Below are positions 48,183-58,090 of a DNA stretch of 64,000 nt, one piece after another. The position numbers were made by a program, and so were the translations under genes. Numbering within the stretch: position 1 is the stretch's first letter; each line of letters opens with the position of its first letter. Source of the stretch: Roseivirga sp. (GTDB lineage Bacteria > Bacteroidota > Bacteroidia > Cytophagales > Cyclobacteriaceae); contig JAJCYM010000027.1 in NCBI GenBank assembly GCA_029262895.1, forward strand, positions 62,001 to 126,000. Reading direction: 5' to 3'. A model generated the notes under the pieces. The model was given only the letters and a program-made list of their open reading frames with translations, ran no database searches and was not told the origin of the DNA.

Positions 48183-48443
48183 TTGACGAAGTCCCTTATC
48201 ATATTTTTAATGGTTCTCACCTGTGTCCATATCTTCACTTTTGTGAGACTTTGGAAGTTTGGACTTATGAAGAGAAAACAGAAATGGATGAATACATTGC
48301 TGTGCTTGGCACTACCCGTTGTATGGAATTCGGTTGTTTTGATTATCTCTGTAAGAAAGGGGCCCTTAGTGGTTACTACAAAGAAGGACAGAAAATCTGG
48401 CTCAGGTACAGATGGCAATTCCCTCACCACCTATTATCACTGA
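48183..48443 (+). CDS. Small two-helix membrane protein (TTG start, uncertain)
   Basis: An 86-residue frame starting with TTG at 48183. It shows two hydrophobic helices (SLIIFLMVLTCVHIFTFVRL, about 4-23, and MNTLLCLALPVVWNSVVLII, about 36-55) separated by KFGLMKRKQKW, then a polar tail. The positive-inside layout is credible. A start at the internal ATG (48210) would cut the first helix. Another frame overlaps part of it, so it is uncertain. It resembles short PLD-nuclease N-terminal-type membrane segments, but I cannot claim a family. Confidence 0.45.
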   Translation: MTKSLIIFLMVLTCVHIFTFVRLWKFGLMKRKQKWMNTLLCLALPVVWNSVVLIISVRKGPLVVTTKKDRKSGSGTDGNSLTTYYH

Positions 48444-48554
48444 TGAAGATCAAATAATGTTTACCAGGAATATCCTTATACTGTTTCTTGGTGATCGCAC
48501 CAGCCCTAATTATTTGGCTTTTGAAAAGCAAAAAATATTAATACCTTTTCAGCT

Positions 48555-49124
48555 ATGAAGAAGATTTTTTTAGCCCTATTTCTACTCGCGCAAGGGGGCA
48601 TACTATCTGCGCAACTACCCGCTCATATCGAAGGAAAAATGACTTACCCGGTTTTGGACTTTGATCCCTGGGTAGGTGTAATGAAATCCAAAGCCAAAGC
48701 TTTGAAATATGACAGAGATTTAGAATACAAAGTGGTAGTGGATGTAACAGACGCTATCAAAGACTCCACTCGAATTATCAGACCATTTACTGAAGTTGCG
48801 AGAACGTACAATCTCAATATTGCTAATGGTGTCCCTAAGAGGAAAATGAATATGGCTGTGGTGATTCATGGCGGTGCCATCCATGCCATACTCAACGATG
48901 AGGCGTATCAAAAGAAGTTTGGCACCCCAAATCCTAATATCAAAGCCATAGAAGCTATGAAAAAAGCCGGCATTGATTTCTACGTATGTGCTCAAATTCT
49001 AGGCTTTTGGCAAGTACCCGAAGAAAACGTATTTAAAGACGTCAAAATAGCCCTTTCAGCAAAAACAGCTTTGATCACACTGGATCAAAAAGGTTATACC
49101 TATATGAATGTTAATGAGAATTAG
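48555..49124 (+). CDS. Secreted DsrE-family protein
   Basis: A 189-residue exported protein (signal MKKIFLALFLLAQGGILSAQ). The mature part has a DsrE/DsrF-like fold: VVVDVTDAIKDSTRII near 61, MAVVIHGGAIHAILNDEAY (about 100-118) and GIDFYVCAQILGFW (about 138-151), whose Cys matches the active-cysteine position of the DsrE family. DsrE proteins handle sulfur transfer in some pathways. Here a periplasmic location is unusual, as is common in Bacteroidota members. The precise role is unknown. Confidence 0.82.
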   Translation: MKKIFLALFLLAQGGILSAQLPAHIEGKMTYPVLDFDPWVGVMKSKAKALKYDRDLEYKVVVDVTDAIKDSTRIIRPFTEVARTYNLNIANGVPKRKMNMAVVIHGGAIHAILNDEAYQKKFGTPNPNIKAIEAMKKAGIDFYVCAQILGFWQVPEENVFKDVKIALSAKTALITLDQKGYTYMNVNEN

Positions 49125-49142
49125 CTCCGAAGAGAGCTAGGT

Positions 49143-49949
49143 TTATCTTGCCTTAAGTCGGTTGAGATAACGGACCACAAAGCCAGAACCCGTGGTGTCG
49201 GCTAGTGCTTTTATTCCACCTTCTAAGGTATTGATAGCATCGTTGACTTTTCCCAGGCTGTCATAAGCCTGAGCCATATGGTAAGAGCCTCTTAAGTCCG
49301 GCCCCTCGTTTAGCTTGTGTTCCCAAAGGGATACAACATTATTAAAGGCACCCTCTTCCATAACCCTTCTATGAAGGGAGTACCATTCTCCCATGAAGAC
49401 ATTATAATTAGCAGTATCCGACTTAACACGCTCATATTCAGCCAGTGTTGCTTCAACATCTTCAGTCTGCAGCTTGTCAAATAAGACATCCGACAGAAAG
49501 AGTTTAGGCTCTTCAACTTTCAGAAAATCTAAGTCAAAATGTAATGTAGCATTTGGAGGGACTACTCCGGAACCCTCTGCGCCATATCCCAATTCCGGTG
49601 GAATAATTGCCAATAAACGATCACCCTTCTTAGCATACATCACCACCTCATCAAACCCGGCAATCAGAGAAGTTCTTTTTGCATAAAAATCAAATTGCGA
49701 TTGATCCGCTGCATAAGTAGACCAAATGGTATCAGTATTAACAATTAGATTGATATGAGAAACCACATGACTTCCGGTATCAACCTTCAACCCAGTGCCC
49801 TTATTCAGGTAAATAAACTTTACTCCGCTTTCCAGAAAAGTGGTATCACCTACTCCATCACCCGAGGATGAGCCGCCAGTGCAAGACCAAAAGCCAAAAA
49901 GGGATACCATTAAAATAACTGCGAATAAGGAACTGGATTTTCTGGACAT
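49143..49949 (-). CDS. FKBP-type peptidyl-prolyl isomerase lipoprotein
   Basis: A 268-residue lipoprotein (signal then lipobox FWSC, Cys at about 23). An FKBP domain spans roughly 40-155: GVKFIYLNKGTGLKVDTGSH, LIAGFDEVVMYAKKGDRLLA near 91, and IPPELGYGAEGSGVVPPNAT (about 115-134), the typical active-site loop. A C-terminal helical region (about 160-268) with TPR-like units (MAQAYDSLGKVNDAINTLEG) follows. It probably folds exported or outer-membrane proteins. A TAnnTTTG core lies upstream at 49986. Confidence 0.88.
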   Translation of the reverse strand: MSRKSSSLFAVILMVSLFGFWSCTGGSSSGDGVGDTTFLESGVKFIYLNKGTGLKVDTGSHVVSHINLIVNTDTIWSTYAADQSQFDFYAKRTSLIAGFDEVVMYAKKGDRLLAIIPPELGYGAEGSGVVPPNATLHFDLDFLKVEEPKLFLSDVLFDKLQTEDVEATLAEYERVKSDTANYNVFMGEWYSLHRRVMEEGAFNNVVSLWEHKLNEGPDLRGSYHMAQAYDSLGKVNDAINTLEGGIKALADTTGSGFVVRYLNRLKAR

Positions 49950-49985
49950 GGGGATAGGTTAAGGTTGATTTATGTTTTGAGAATT

Positions 49986-49993
49986 CAAAGATA
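49986..49993 (-). promoter_or_regulatory. Candidate promoter core (TATCTTTG) of the FKBP gene
   Basis: On the minus strand, an exact TAnnTTTG core 37 bp before the ATG at 49949. No clear -33 TTTG was found. Confidence 0.4.
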
Positions 49994-50087
49994 ATGAAAA
50001 CCCAGTTAGATTGGCTCTCACAAGCAAACGGCCTTACCAAGGCTAAATCAAACTCTGCCAATCTGTCACAATTACTTCTAAAAGCCT

Positions 50088-50095
50088 TATATTTG
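50088..50095 (+). promoter_or_regulatory. Candidate promoter core (TATATTTG) of miaB
   Basis: An exact TAnnTTTG core, 32 bp before the miaB ATG. TCTG at 50062-50065 is a weak -33 element 22 bp upstream. It may serve the operon reaching to secG. Confidence 0.45.
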
Positions 50096-50127
50096 CGGCC
50101 TGAAAGAATAATACCGGAAAGGGCTGA

Positions 50128-51597
50128 ATGGAGAATTTGATTAACGACATTGACATTTTAGATCGCAATAGCACGGAAGCTACTGAGACGGTCAAAACGT
50201 CTAAGGAGGAAAATACCGGCAAGACTAAGAAGCTTTATATTGAAAGTTATGGCTGCCAGATGAATTTCGCTGATAGCGAGATTGTTACGGCCATTATGAA
50301 GGAGAATGGTTATGACACTACCTCTGAATTTGAAAGTGCCGATGTCGTCTTTCTCAATACCTGCTCCATTCGCGAAAAAGCAGAACAAACCGTTCGCAAC
50401 CGTCTGAATCACTTCAATGCCATCAAAAAGAACAAACCCGATATGACCATTGGGGTTTTGGGCTGTATGGCCGAGAGGCTAAAAGAGCAATTGCTGGAAG
50501 AAGAGAAAATGGTTGACATGGTGGTCGGCCCAGATGCTTACCGTGACCTACCAAAGCTCGTAGAAACGGCCGAAGACGGCCTTAAGGCAGTCAATACTTT
50601 CCTTTCTCGAGAAGAAACTTATGCCGACATCTCTCCTGTCCGATTGAATTCTAATGGGGTATCTGCCTTTATCTCGATTATGCGCGGCTGCGATAATATG
50701 TGTTCTTTTTGCGTGGTGCCCTTCACTCGCGGAAGAGAAAGAAGTCGTGATCCGCACTCTGTAGTTGCGGAGGCGCAGGACCTTTTCAATAAAGGCTATC
50801 GCGAAGTCACGCTTCTTGGTCAGAACGTGGATTCCTACAAATGGTCAGATGAAGAAAACAACAAAGCCTGGTTAGAGAAGAAGGAAAAAAAGGGAGAAGA
50901 GGTGGCTGTGGTCAATTTTGCTCACCTGTTGGAAATGGTGGCAAAGGTATCACCCGAGCTTCGGGTAAGGTTTTCCACCTCTCACCCAAAAGACATTACT
51001 GATGAAGTGCTTCACACCATGAAGCGCTACGAAAATATTTGCAAATACATCCATTTGCCTGCTCAAAGTGGAAATTCACGCGTGCTTGATCTGATGAATC
51101 GAACTTACTCACGCGAATGGTATATCAATCGTGTAGACGCTATCCGGGATATTTTGGGCGAAGAATGTGGTATATCATCCGATATGATTGCTGGCTTTTG
51201 CACGGAAACGGAAGAAGAACATAAGGACACTATCACTTTGATGGATTATGTGAAATACGACTTCTCCTATATGTTCTTCTATTCGGAAAGGCCGGGTACG
51301 CTGGCCGCCAAGAAGTATGAAGATGATATTCCATTGGAAACCAAAAAGAAGCGACTTCAGGAAATCATTGACAAGCAACAAGAAATCTCATTAGAGAGAA
51401 ACAAATTGGACCTGGGCAAAGTCCATAAAGTACTTATCGAAGGAACATCCAAAAGGTCGGATGAGCAGTTTCAGGGAAGGAACACAGCCAATAAAGTGGT
51501 GATCTTTCCGAGGCAGCATTTCAAGAAGGGCGATTACGTGAATGTGCTTGTAAATGATTGCACAGCCGCTACCCTTTTTGGAGAGGCCCAGGCATAA
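50128..51597 (+). CDS. miaB: tRNA-2-methylthio-N6-dimethylallyladenosine synthase
   Basis: A 489-residue radical SAM methylthiotransferase that adds a 2-methylthio group to i6A37 of tRNAs, with two iron-sulfur clusters. The N-terminal UPF0004 domain has three conserved Cys ([12 protein letters not shown] near 42, [11 protein letters not shown] near 78, VLGCMAERL near 111). The radical SAM motif [15 protein letters not shown] (Cys-x3-Cys-x2-Cys) is near 188-203. The TRAM domain is near the C-terminus. Length is normal (440-490). The N-terminal about 30 residues are extra. It heads a compact gene run: the next start lies 18 bp after its stop, then lptE and secG. Confidence 0.95.
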   Translation: MENLINDIDILDRNSTEATETVKTSKEENTGKTKKLYIESYGCQMNFADSEIVTAIMKENGYDTTSEFESADVVFLNTCSIREKAEQTVRNRLNHFNAIKKNKPDMTIGVLGCMAERLKEQLLEEEKMVDMVVGPDAYRDLPKLVETAEDGLKAVNTFLSREETYADISPVRLNSNGVSAFISIMRGCDNMCSFCVVPFTRGRERSRDPHSVVAEAQDLFNKGYREVTLLGQNVDSYKWSDEENNKAWLEKKEKKGEEVAVVNFAHLLEMVAKVSPELRVRFSTSHPKDITDEVLHTMKRYENICKYIHLPAQSGNSRVLDLMNRTYSREWYINRVDAIRDILGEECGISSDMIAGFCTETEEEHKDTITLMDYVKYDFSYMFFYSERPGTLAAKKYEDDIPLETKKKRLQEIIDKQQEISLERNKLDLGKVHKVLIEGTSKRSDEQFQGRNTANKVVIFPRQHFKKGDYVNVLVNDCTAATLFGEAQA

Positions 51598-51614
51598 ATT
51601 TAGAACACAAGAAT

Positions 51615-52883
51615 TTGAATAATAGCGAAGTACTAAGCATAAAACAACGATTTGGGATTATTGGCAATAGCCCCCAACTCAACCATGCCATCGAGGTAGC
51701 CGCGCAAGTGGCTCCTACTGAGATGACTGTATTGATTACCGGAGAAAGTGGTAGTGGAAAAGAATCTTTTTCAAAGATCATCCATCAGCTGAGTGCAAGA
51801 AAACACGGCAAATCCATTGCCATTAACTGCGGTGCCATTCCCGAAGGAACCATCGACTCAGAGCTTTTTGGGCACGAAAAGGGTGCCTTTACTGGCGCTT
51901 ACGATTCTCGAAAAGGCTATTTTGAGGTTACTGATGGTGGTACCATCTTCCTTGATGAAATTGCTGAAATGCCACTTTCAACCCAGGCCAGATTACTGAG
52001 AGTACTCGAGAATGGTGAATTCATTAAGGTGGGTTCTTCTAAAGTATTAAAAACGGATGTCAGAGTTGTTGCCGCCACAAATGTTGACCTTCACAAAGCG
52101 TTGGAAAAGGGCAAGTTCCGAGAGGACCTGTTTTATCGACTGAGTACTGTTCCAATCTTTGTTCCTCCCCTACGTGAAAGAGGTAATGATATTGATCTTT
52201 TGTTCAGAAAATTTGCCTCTGACTTTGCTGAAAAGTATAGGGTAGATTCTATACGACTTGATGAGGCTGCCAAGCAAGTTTTACTGCGCTATCGTTTTCC
52301 AGGTAACATTCGTCAACTGAAAAACCTTGCTGAACAAATCTCTGCATTGGAGATGGACAGAAACATTACAGCTGAGATGCTTCTTAAGTATTTACCGCAG
52401 AACAGAAGCACTGTGCCGGCCATTTATCGAGGTAAAGATAGCCCTGAAGGGGAAAACATCAACGAGAGAGACCTGCTTTACAAGGTATTGTTCGATATGA
52501 AAAAAGACATGCACGAACTTAAAAAACTTGTGCATGACATGATTCAAAACGATGATACAAGCACTAGTACTCTTGAGAAGCATGCCAATCTGTTTAAAAA
52601 CATGGATGAAAACTATGAGCCGCAACTCGTAGAACCAACACCAACTGAAGAGCCGTACTATCTTGAAACCAAGCCTGTTGATCCATCAACTTATGAGTTA
52701 GAAAAAGTGGAAGATGTAACGCATGAAACGGAAGATGAGTCGTTATCTATTGAAAAGAAAGAAAAAGAGCTAATCATAAAGGCGCTGAAAAAGAATAACA
52801 ATAAAAGAAAGTACGCAGCACAGGATTTGGGGATTTCGGAACGAACTTTGTATAGAAAGATAAAGCAATATGAAATTGAGTAA
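51615..52883 (+). CDS. Sigma-54-dependent transcription activator (no receiver domain)
   Basis: A 422-residue activator for RpoN promoters. It lacks a receiver and starts almost at the AAA+ domain: Walker A GESGSGKES (about 42), GAFTGA (about 87) and Walker B FLDEIAEM (about 113). A long acidic linker follows (about 265-375), then a Fis helix-turn-helix (YAAQDLGISERTLYRKIKQY, about 398-417). No ATG suits. TTG at 51615 gives the usual family start (SIKQRFGIIGNSP), and an in-frame extension would overlap miaB. Without a receiver, its activity may be set by expression or a partner. Such genes sit next to miaB and lptE in other Bacteroidota, from memory. Confidence 0.9.
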   Translation: MNNSEVLSIKQRFGIIGNSPQLNHAIEVAAQVAPTEMTVLITGESGSGKESFSKIIHQLSARKHGKSIAINCGAIPEGTIDSELFGHEKGAFTGAYDSRKGYFEVTDGGTIFLDEIAEMPLSTQARLLRVLENGEFIKVGSSKVLKTDVRVVAATNVDLHKALEKGKFREDLFYRLSTVPIFVPPLRERGNDIDLLFRKFASDFAEKYRVDSIRLDEAAKQVLLRYRFPGNIRQLKNLAEQISALEMDRNITAEMLLKYLPQNRSTVPAIYRGKDSPEGENINERDLLYKVLFDMKKDMHELKKLVHDMIQNDDTSTSTLEKHANLFKNMDENYEPQLVEPTPTEEPYYLETKPVDPSTYELEKVEDVTHETEDESLSIEKKEKELIIKALKKNNNKRKYAAQDLGISERTLYRKIKQYEIE

Positions 52884-53397
52884 ACAGCTTTTCTTTGCAC
52901 TAGCGATATCCACAGCAATCACTGCTTGTGGTGTTTATTCGTTTACAGGAGCATCCATTCCTGCAGATGTCAAAACTATTTCTATCGCCAATTTTTTCAA
53001 TGATTCTAACGGAGGCCCACCTAACATGGAGCAGACCTTTACTGAAGAATTGAAGGATGAATTTCAAAGAAATACCAACCTGGAACTGATACAAAATCAG
53101 GGAGATCTCCAATTTGAGGGGGCAATTACTGATTATAACCTTCGTCCGCAGTCAATTGCATCTTCTGGCAGTAATCAGCTAAACGATCAATCCGGTTTAA
53201 TGCGCTTAACCATTTCAATTAGAACCTCTTTTCTGAACCTCAAAAAAGAAGAGGATAATTTTGAAAGAGTTTTCTCCTTTTATGCCGACTATGACCCTGA
53301 AGCCAGTACTTTGGCGCAGATCGAAGCCGATTTAATTGAAGAAATATTCGCGCAGATTATTCAAGACATTTTTCTGGCCTCTGTTGCCCAGTGGTGA
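52870..53397 (+). CDS. lptE: LPS-assembly lipoprotein LptE
   Basis: A 175-residue outer-membrane lipoprotein. A signal peptide (KLSKQLFFALAISTAITAC) gives a Cys lipidation site at residue 20. The mature start GVYSFTGASIPADVKTISI is characteristic of Bacteroidota LptE, which plugs the LptD barrel and aids lipopolysaccharide insertion. A mixed alpha/beta fold is suggested by LKDEFQRNTNLELIQNQGDL and VFSFYADYDPEASTLAQIEA. It overlaps the preceding regulator gene by 14 bp, so translation is coupled. LptD is not in the window. Confidence 0.9.
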   Translation: MKLSKQLFFALAISTAITACGVYSFTGASIPADVKTISIANFFNDSNGGPPNMEQTFTEELKDEFQRNTNLELIQNQGDLQFEGAITDYNLRPQSIASSGSNQLNDQSGLMRLTISIRTSFLNLKKEEDNFERVFSFYADYDPEASTLAQIEADLIEEIFAQIIQDIFLASVAQW

Positions 53398-53432
53398 AAA
53401 TCCTTCTATTTTAGCTTTCTAATTTCTGTGGA

Positions 53433-54473
53433 GTGGATAGACCCGGGTTCAACAATCTTCTTAACGATATAAATAGCATTGATCAAATCAATGTAGAAGA
53501 GCTTGAAGCACTCAAAAAACAATACCCCTACTTTCAAAATCTTCATTTCCTTATTGCCAAGGCCTATCAAAAAACCGGATCTGAAAAGCTAAAACCAGCG
53601 CTGAACAAAGCCGCCATATATTCTGTGGATCGCGCTTACCTGAAAAAGATTTTAGAGGGAGACTATGAATTCATTCAGATAATAAAATCAAAACCTGACG
53701 CCACTCCGAAACCTACTACACCATCAAAGCCAATTCCTAAACAAGAGGCCGTGGTGATTTCAAGTATGGTGACTCCAAAAGAAAGCGTAAAGAAAGCGTC
53801 TCCAGAACCACCGGAACCAAAAGTACAGCAGAAGAAACCTGAACCCCGACCAACCGGAAAGAAACTTGAAAAGCCACAGGAGCAAGAGGCCAAAGTGATC
53901 CCCGAGAAGAAGCCGGTCGTGGCCAAAGTCAAACCTGTTGTAGAAAAGCCCCAGTCTCAACCTACTACCGCGCCTACTCCAAAAGCCGTAGAACAGTCGA
54001 AGGCGCAGCAAAAAACACCTGAGCCTGTGCTACCCACAGCACAAAAAAAGGAATCCACAATTCGTGCCGAGTTAGAAGAAAACCTGAGGCTCTTGAGTGA
54101 GCGAAAAAAGGCTTTCAAAGCGTTTATGGAAGGGACTTCCTCAAAAGAGACGAAGACTACAAGCAAAAAACCACCTTCAAGAAAAAAGGAAAATCAGATT
54201 CAGCTTATTGAGAAGTTCATTAAGAACGAACCGCGGTTGGAAAGACCAGGCTCGCTAAGCGATGAGAGCAATATTCAAGAAGACCTTGCCAACAAGAAAC
54301 TAAAGCAATCAGATAAGTTTCTAACCGAGACTTTGGCCAAACTTTTGATCAAACAAAAAAAATATAACAAGGCAATTGATATTTATGAAAAGCTAAAGTT
54401 GAAGTTTCCTAAAAAAACCGCTTACTTTGCATCCCAAATTGAAAAAATAAAAGAAACAGGCAATGTTGTTTAA
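53433..54473 (+). CDS. Conserved TPR-like protein with Pro/Lys-rich linker
   Basis: A 346-residue protein starting with GTG at 53433 (MDRPGFNNLLNDINSIDQI). No signal or membrane segment. The N-terminal helical part (about 1-80) includes LEALKKQYPYFQNLHFLIAK. A long Pro/Lys/Glu-rich linker (about 85-210) looks disordered. The C-terminal part (about 290-346) is TPR-like (LLIKQKKYNKAIDIYEKLKL). It sits between lptE and secG, overlapping secG by 11 bp. This suggests a cell-envelope or export role, but the function is unknown. The gene is a regular member of this cluster in Bacteroidota, from memory. Confidence 0.8.
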   Translation: MDRPGFNNLLNDINSIDQINVEELEALKKQYPYFQNLHFLIAKAYQKTGSEKLKPALNKAAIYSVDRAYLKKILEGDYEFIQIIKSKPDATPKPTTPSKPIPKQEAVVISSMVTPKESVKKASPEPPEPKVQQKKPEPRPTGKKLEKPQEQEAKVIPEKKPVVAKVKPVVEKPQSQPTTAPTPKAVEQSKAQQKTPEPVLPTAQKKESTIRAELEENLRLLSERKKAFKAFMEGTSSKETKTTSKKPPSRKKENQIQLIEKFIKNEPRLERPGSLSDESNIQEDLANKKLKQSDKFLTETLAKLLIKQKKYNKAIDIYEKLKLKFPKKTAYFASQIEKIKETGNVV

Positions 54474-54846
54474 GCTTTTTATCATTCTCGCGATTGTAGT
54501 AGCAATTTTACTGATCCTTATCGTGTTGGTGCAAAATTCTAAAGGTGGTGGTCTGTCAAGTCAATTTGGCGGAAGTGGAGCAAGCCAGGTGATTGGTGTG
54601 AAAAAGACAACCGATTTATTAGAAAAAGTGACCTGGGTAATGGCCATATTATTATTAGCGCTTAGTATGTCGTCAAGTTTGATGATTCCCGGAGGTGGTG
54701 TTCCGGACAATGCCAACCTTGACAAGGCTCAACAGGACATGCAGCAACAAATACAGCAAAATCAGGCAGTTCCTCCCGCCATTACTTCTCCGGCAGACAG
54801 CACTGGACTGACCCCGATTCCTCTGGACACAACGCAGAATCAATAA
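54463..54846 (+). CDS. secG: Preprotein translocase subunit SecG
   Basis: A 127-residue inner-membrane subunit of SecYEG. Two hydrophobic helices (FKLFIILAIVVAILLILIVL, 3-22, and VTWVMAILLLALSMSSSLM, about 53-71) flank the conserved loop QNSKGGGLSSQFGGSGASQV (about 24-43). The C-terminus is a Gln/Pro-rich tail (about 75-127), longer than in E. coli SecG. It is the last gene of the run, overlapping its predecessor by 11 bp, and a strong terminator follows. Confidence 0.92.
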   Translation: MLFKLFIILAIVVAILLILIVLVQNSKGGGLSSQFGGSGASQVIGVKKTTDLLEKVTWVMAILLLALSMSSSLMIPGGGVPDNANLDKAQQDMQQQIQQNQAVPPAITSPADSTGLTPIPLDTTQNQ

Positions 54847-54863
54847 AAAAAATTGAGTGTAAA

Positions 54864-54889
54864 GGCTGTCAGAAATGACGGCCTTTTTT
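54864..54889 (+). terminator. Rho-independent terminator of the secG operon
   Basis: Stem GGCTGTCA/TGACGGCC with loop GAAA (one G-U pair) followed by six T, 17 bp after the secG stop. Confidence 0.88.
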
Positions 54890-54899
54890 AATCCGCTTT

Positions 54900-54923
54900 A
54901 TGCAATAGAGGGCGTCAGTGCTT
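54900..54923. repeat. Copy C of the dispersed motif
   Basis: ATGCAATAGAGGGCGTCAGT matches the minus-strand motif of region A (around 13085-13059) except for a few bases and a small gap, and resembles the right end of element B. It overlaps the stop codon of the 54922 gene, as the region A copy overlaps the YheT stop. Confidence 0.45.
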
Positions 54924-55635
54924 AATGCTGTGCAATAGTCTGCAGCACAAGCCGCTTGGTAATAGGAATCACAGTCTCCTTCATGGGATATGGATATTCT
55001 GATTGAACCAGATAAGTAGCCGGATTAGGCAAAGACTGATAGGTCCTGATCAACTTTAGCTTTAGGCCTTCCAATGTATCTCCAATTCCCCTTTTGATGG
55101 TTTCAATAAGTTTTAAGTAAACTCCCCTGAACCCCTCCCCTGACATCACAAAGTTAGACACCTTGTATTGATAAATATTGGTTAGGCTGTTATTACCAAG
55201 CTCCATCATTAAATAACCCTCGTTCTTATAAAGGGGCACAATTCCGATGGGCTCTATGGCCAAATGTGATTCTATCTCTTCATATCGCTCTTTACCTAAC
55301 CCAAGGGTATCTTTCATTTTAGGCAGCGCGTATTCTACTATTTTTTCTAACTGTGCCATTAGCTCACTGTCTTGAGTTAACTCCTGATAGGAGAACTTCA
55401 GCTGCTCCAAATCAATCTCTGAAAGCTCCTTGGGAAAACCGCTTTGCAACAAAGTCTTTTCTTTTTGAAAGGAAAGTGCATGACTGTAGTGCTCGATGAG
55501 ATCGGACAAAAAGGGATAGAGTTTGGTTTCATCAAAGTTGCCCCTCACCTGCTTGAGATAAGCCAATAGGACATACTTTTTATATTCAAAATCAATCAGT
55601 CCGTCAGTGATCCAGTCCTTCTCCAGTTTCGCCAT
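54922..55635 (-). CDS. Conserved hypothetical protein
   Basis: A 237-residue soluble, mostly helical protein starting MAKLEKDWITDGLIDFEYKK. Stretches such as ELTQDSELMAQLEKIVEYAL suggest long helices; the second half has IEPIGIVPLYKNEGYLMMEL and NLTNIYQYKVSNFVMSG-like strands (about 130-165, read here as NSLTNIYQYKV). No recognised catalytic motif and no membrane segment. I do not know its family. It lies between the secG terminator and the groES promoter region, reading away from groES. Its stop sits within a dispersed repeat copy. Confidence 0.7.
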   Translation of the reverse strand: MAKLEKDWITDGLIDFEYKKYVLLAYLKQVRGNFDETKLYPFLSDLIEHYSHALSFQKEKTLLQSGFPKELSEIDLEQLKFSYQELTQDSELMAQLEKIVEYALPKMKDTLGLGKERYEEIESHLAIEPIGIVPLYKNEGYLMMELGNNSLTNIYQYKVSNFVMSGEGFRGVYLKLIETIKRGIGDTLEGLKLKLIRTYQSLPNPATYLVQSEYPYPMKETVIPITKRLVLQTIAQH

Positions 55636-55901
55636 AGCTGCTCTTTTCTTTAGAAGATAACGAAAAATAAGTTTGATGTTTTATGTTTCAAGTTTGATGG
55701 CGATACAACTTTAAACATCAAACTTTAAACTTGAATGGTGAAACTATGACAGTCCATTAACCCAATCTGTCAGAAAAACAGGTTTAACGCTGATCAATCC
55801 TGCCACAACACTGACAAAAGTTCACTTTTATGGTTTGGCACATTTAGTGATGGAGGGGCGTAGAACAATCTTATTGAAACACTTAACAATCAATATTAAC
55901 A

Positions 55902-56180
55902 ATGTCAAAATTAAACATTACTCCCTTAGCTGACAGAGTCCTTGTGGAAGCTGCTCCAGCAGAAGAAAAAACAGCATCTGGTATCATTATTCCTGATACG
56001 GCTAAAGAAAAGCCTCAGAAAGGTACTATCGTTGCTGCCGGTGCGGGCAAAGTAGATGAGCCCATGACAGTAAAGGAAGGTGACACTGTGCTTTACGGTA
56101 AATATGCCGGCACTGAAATCACTATCGATGGAACGGATTACCTTATCATGAGAGAGTCTGACATCCTTGCAATCGTTTAA
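55902..56180 (+). CDS. groES: Co-chaperonin GroES
   Basis: A 92-residue GroES, which forms the lid of the GroEL folding chamber. Conserved parts: PLADRVLVE (about 8-16), the mobile loop [19 protein letters not shown] (about 21-39), the roof region, and the C-terminal strands [20 protein letters not shown] (about 66-86). It is followed by groEL after 34 bp. The 266-bp upstream region should hold the heat-regulated promoter. I see no CIRCE element there, consistent with the usual absence of HrcA control in this phylum. Confidence 0.96.
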   Translation: MSKLNITPLADRVLVEAAPAEEKTASGIIIPDTAKEKPQKGTIVAAGAGKVDEPMTVKEGDTVLYGKYAGTEITIDGTDYLIMRESDILAIV

Positions 56181-56208
56181 TTATCATCCACAGAACTTAA
56201 AAATCTAA

Positions 56209-57849
<1,641 letters not shown>

Positions 57850-57950
57850 GGTCTTCACCGAAGCTTCAGCGTAGGCGAAAAGCGAAGGTGATTGGTCGAT
57901 AGTCCATGGTTGGTTAGACCATAGACTTTAGATATAGATAATAGATTGAA

Positions 57951-57978
57951 AGCCTGTCCTGATTGGATGGGCTTTTTT
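57951..57978 (+). terminator. Rho-independent terminator of groES-groEL
   Basis: Stem AGCCTGTCC/GGATGGGCT with loop TGATT (two G-U pairs), followed by six T. Confidence 0.75.
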
Positions 57979-58055
57979 CTTACCACTCAAGCAAGTGTTT
58001 GAGTTAGTAGTGGTCACGAAAACAAGTCCGTGCCAGTGAGAGCTTCTAGGTTCCA

Positions 58056-58083
58056 TTGAACGAGCCATTTTATGCTATTTTTG
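58056..58083 (+). promoter_or_regulatory. Promoter of the DUF1851 gene with very short leader
   Basis: TTG at 58056-58058 and TATTTTTG (TAnnTTTG core) at 58076-58083, 17 bp apart. The core ends 8 bp before the ATG, so the transcript would be nearly leaderless. Confidence 0.5.
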
Positions 58084-58090
58084 GGTAGAA

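Noticed and set aside
55790-55870. TGGCAC in front of groES as a possible sigma-54 promoter.
   Set aside because: The -24 element is present, but the -12 position reads GTGA rather than TTGC. A sigma-54 promoter is not supported.
57850-57895. A CTTCACC...GGTGA inverted repeat after groEL.
   Set aside because: Only five base pairs in the outer arms with many mismatches. The real terminator is at 57951.
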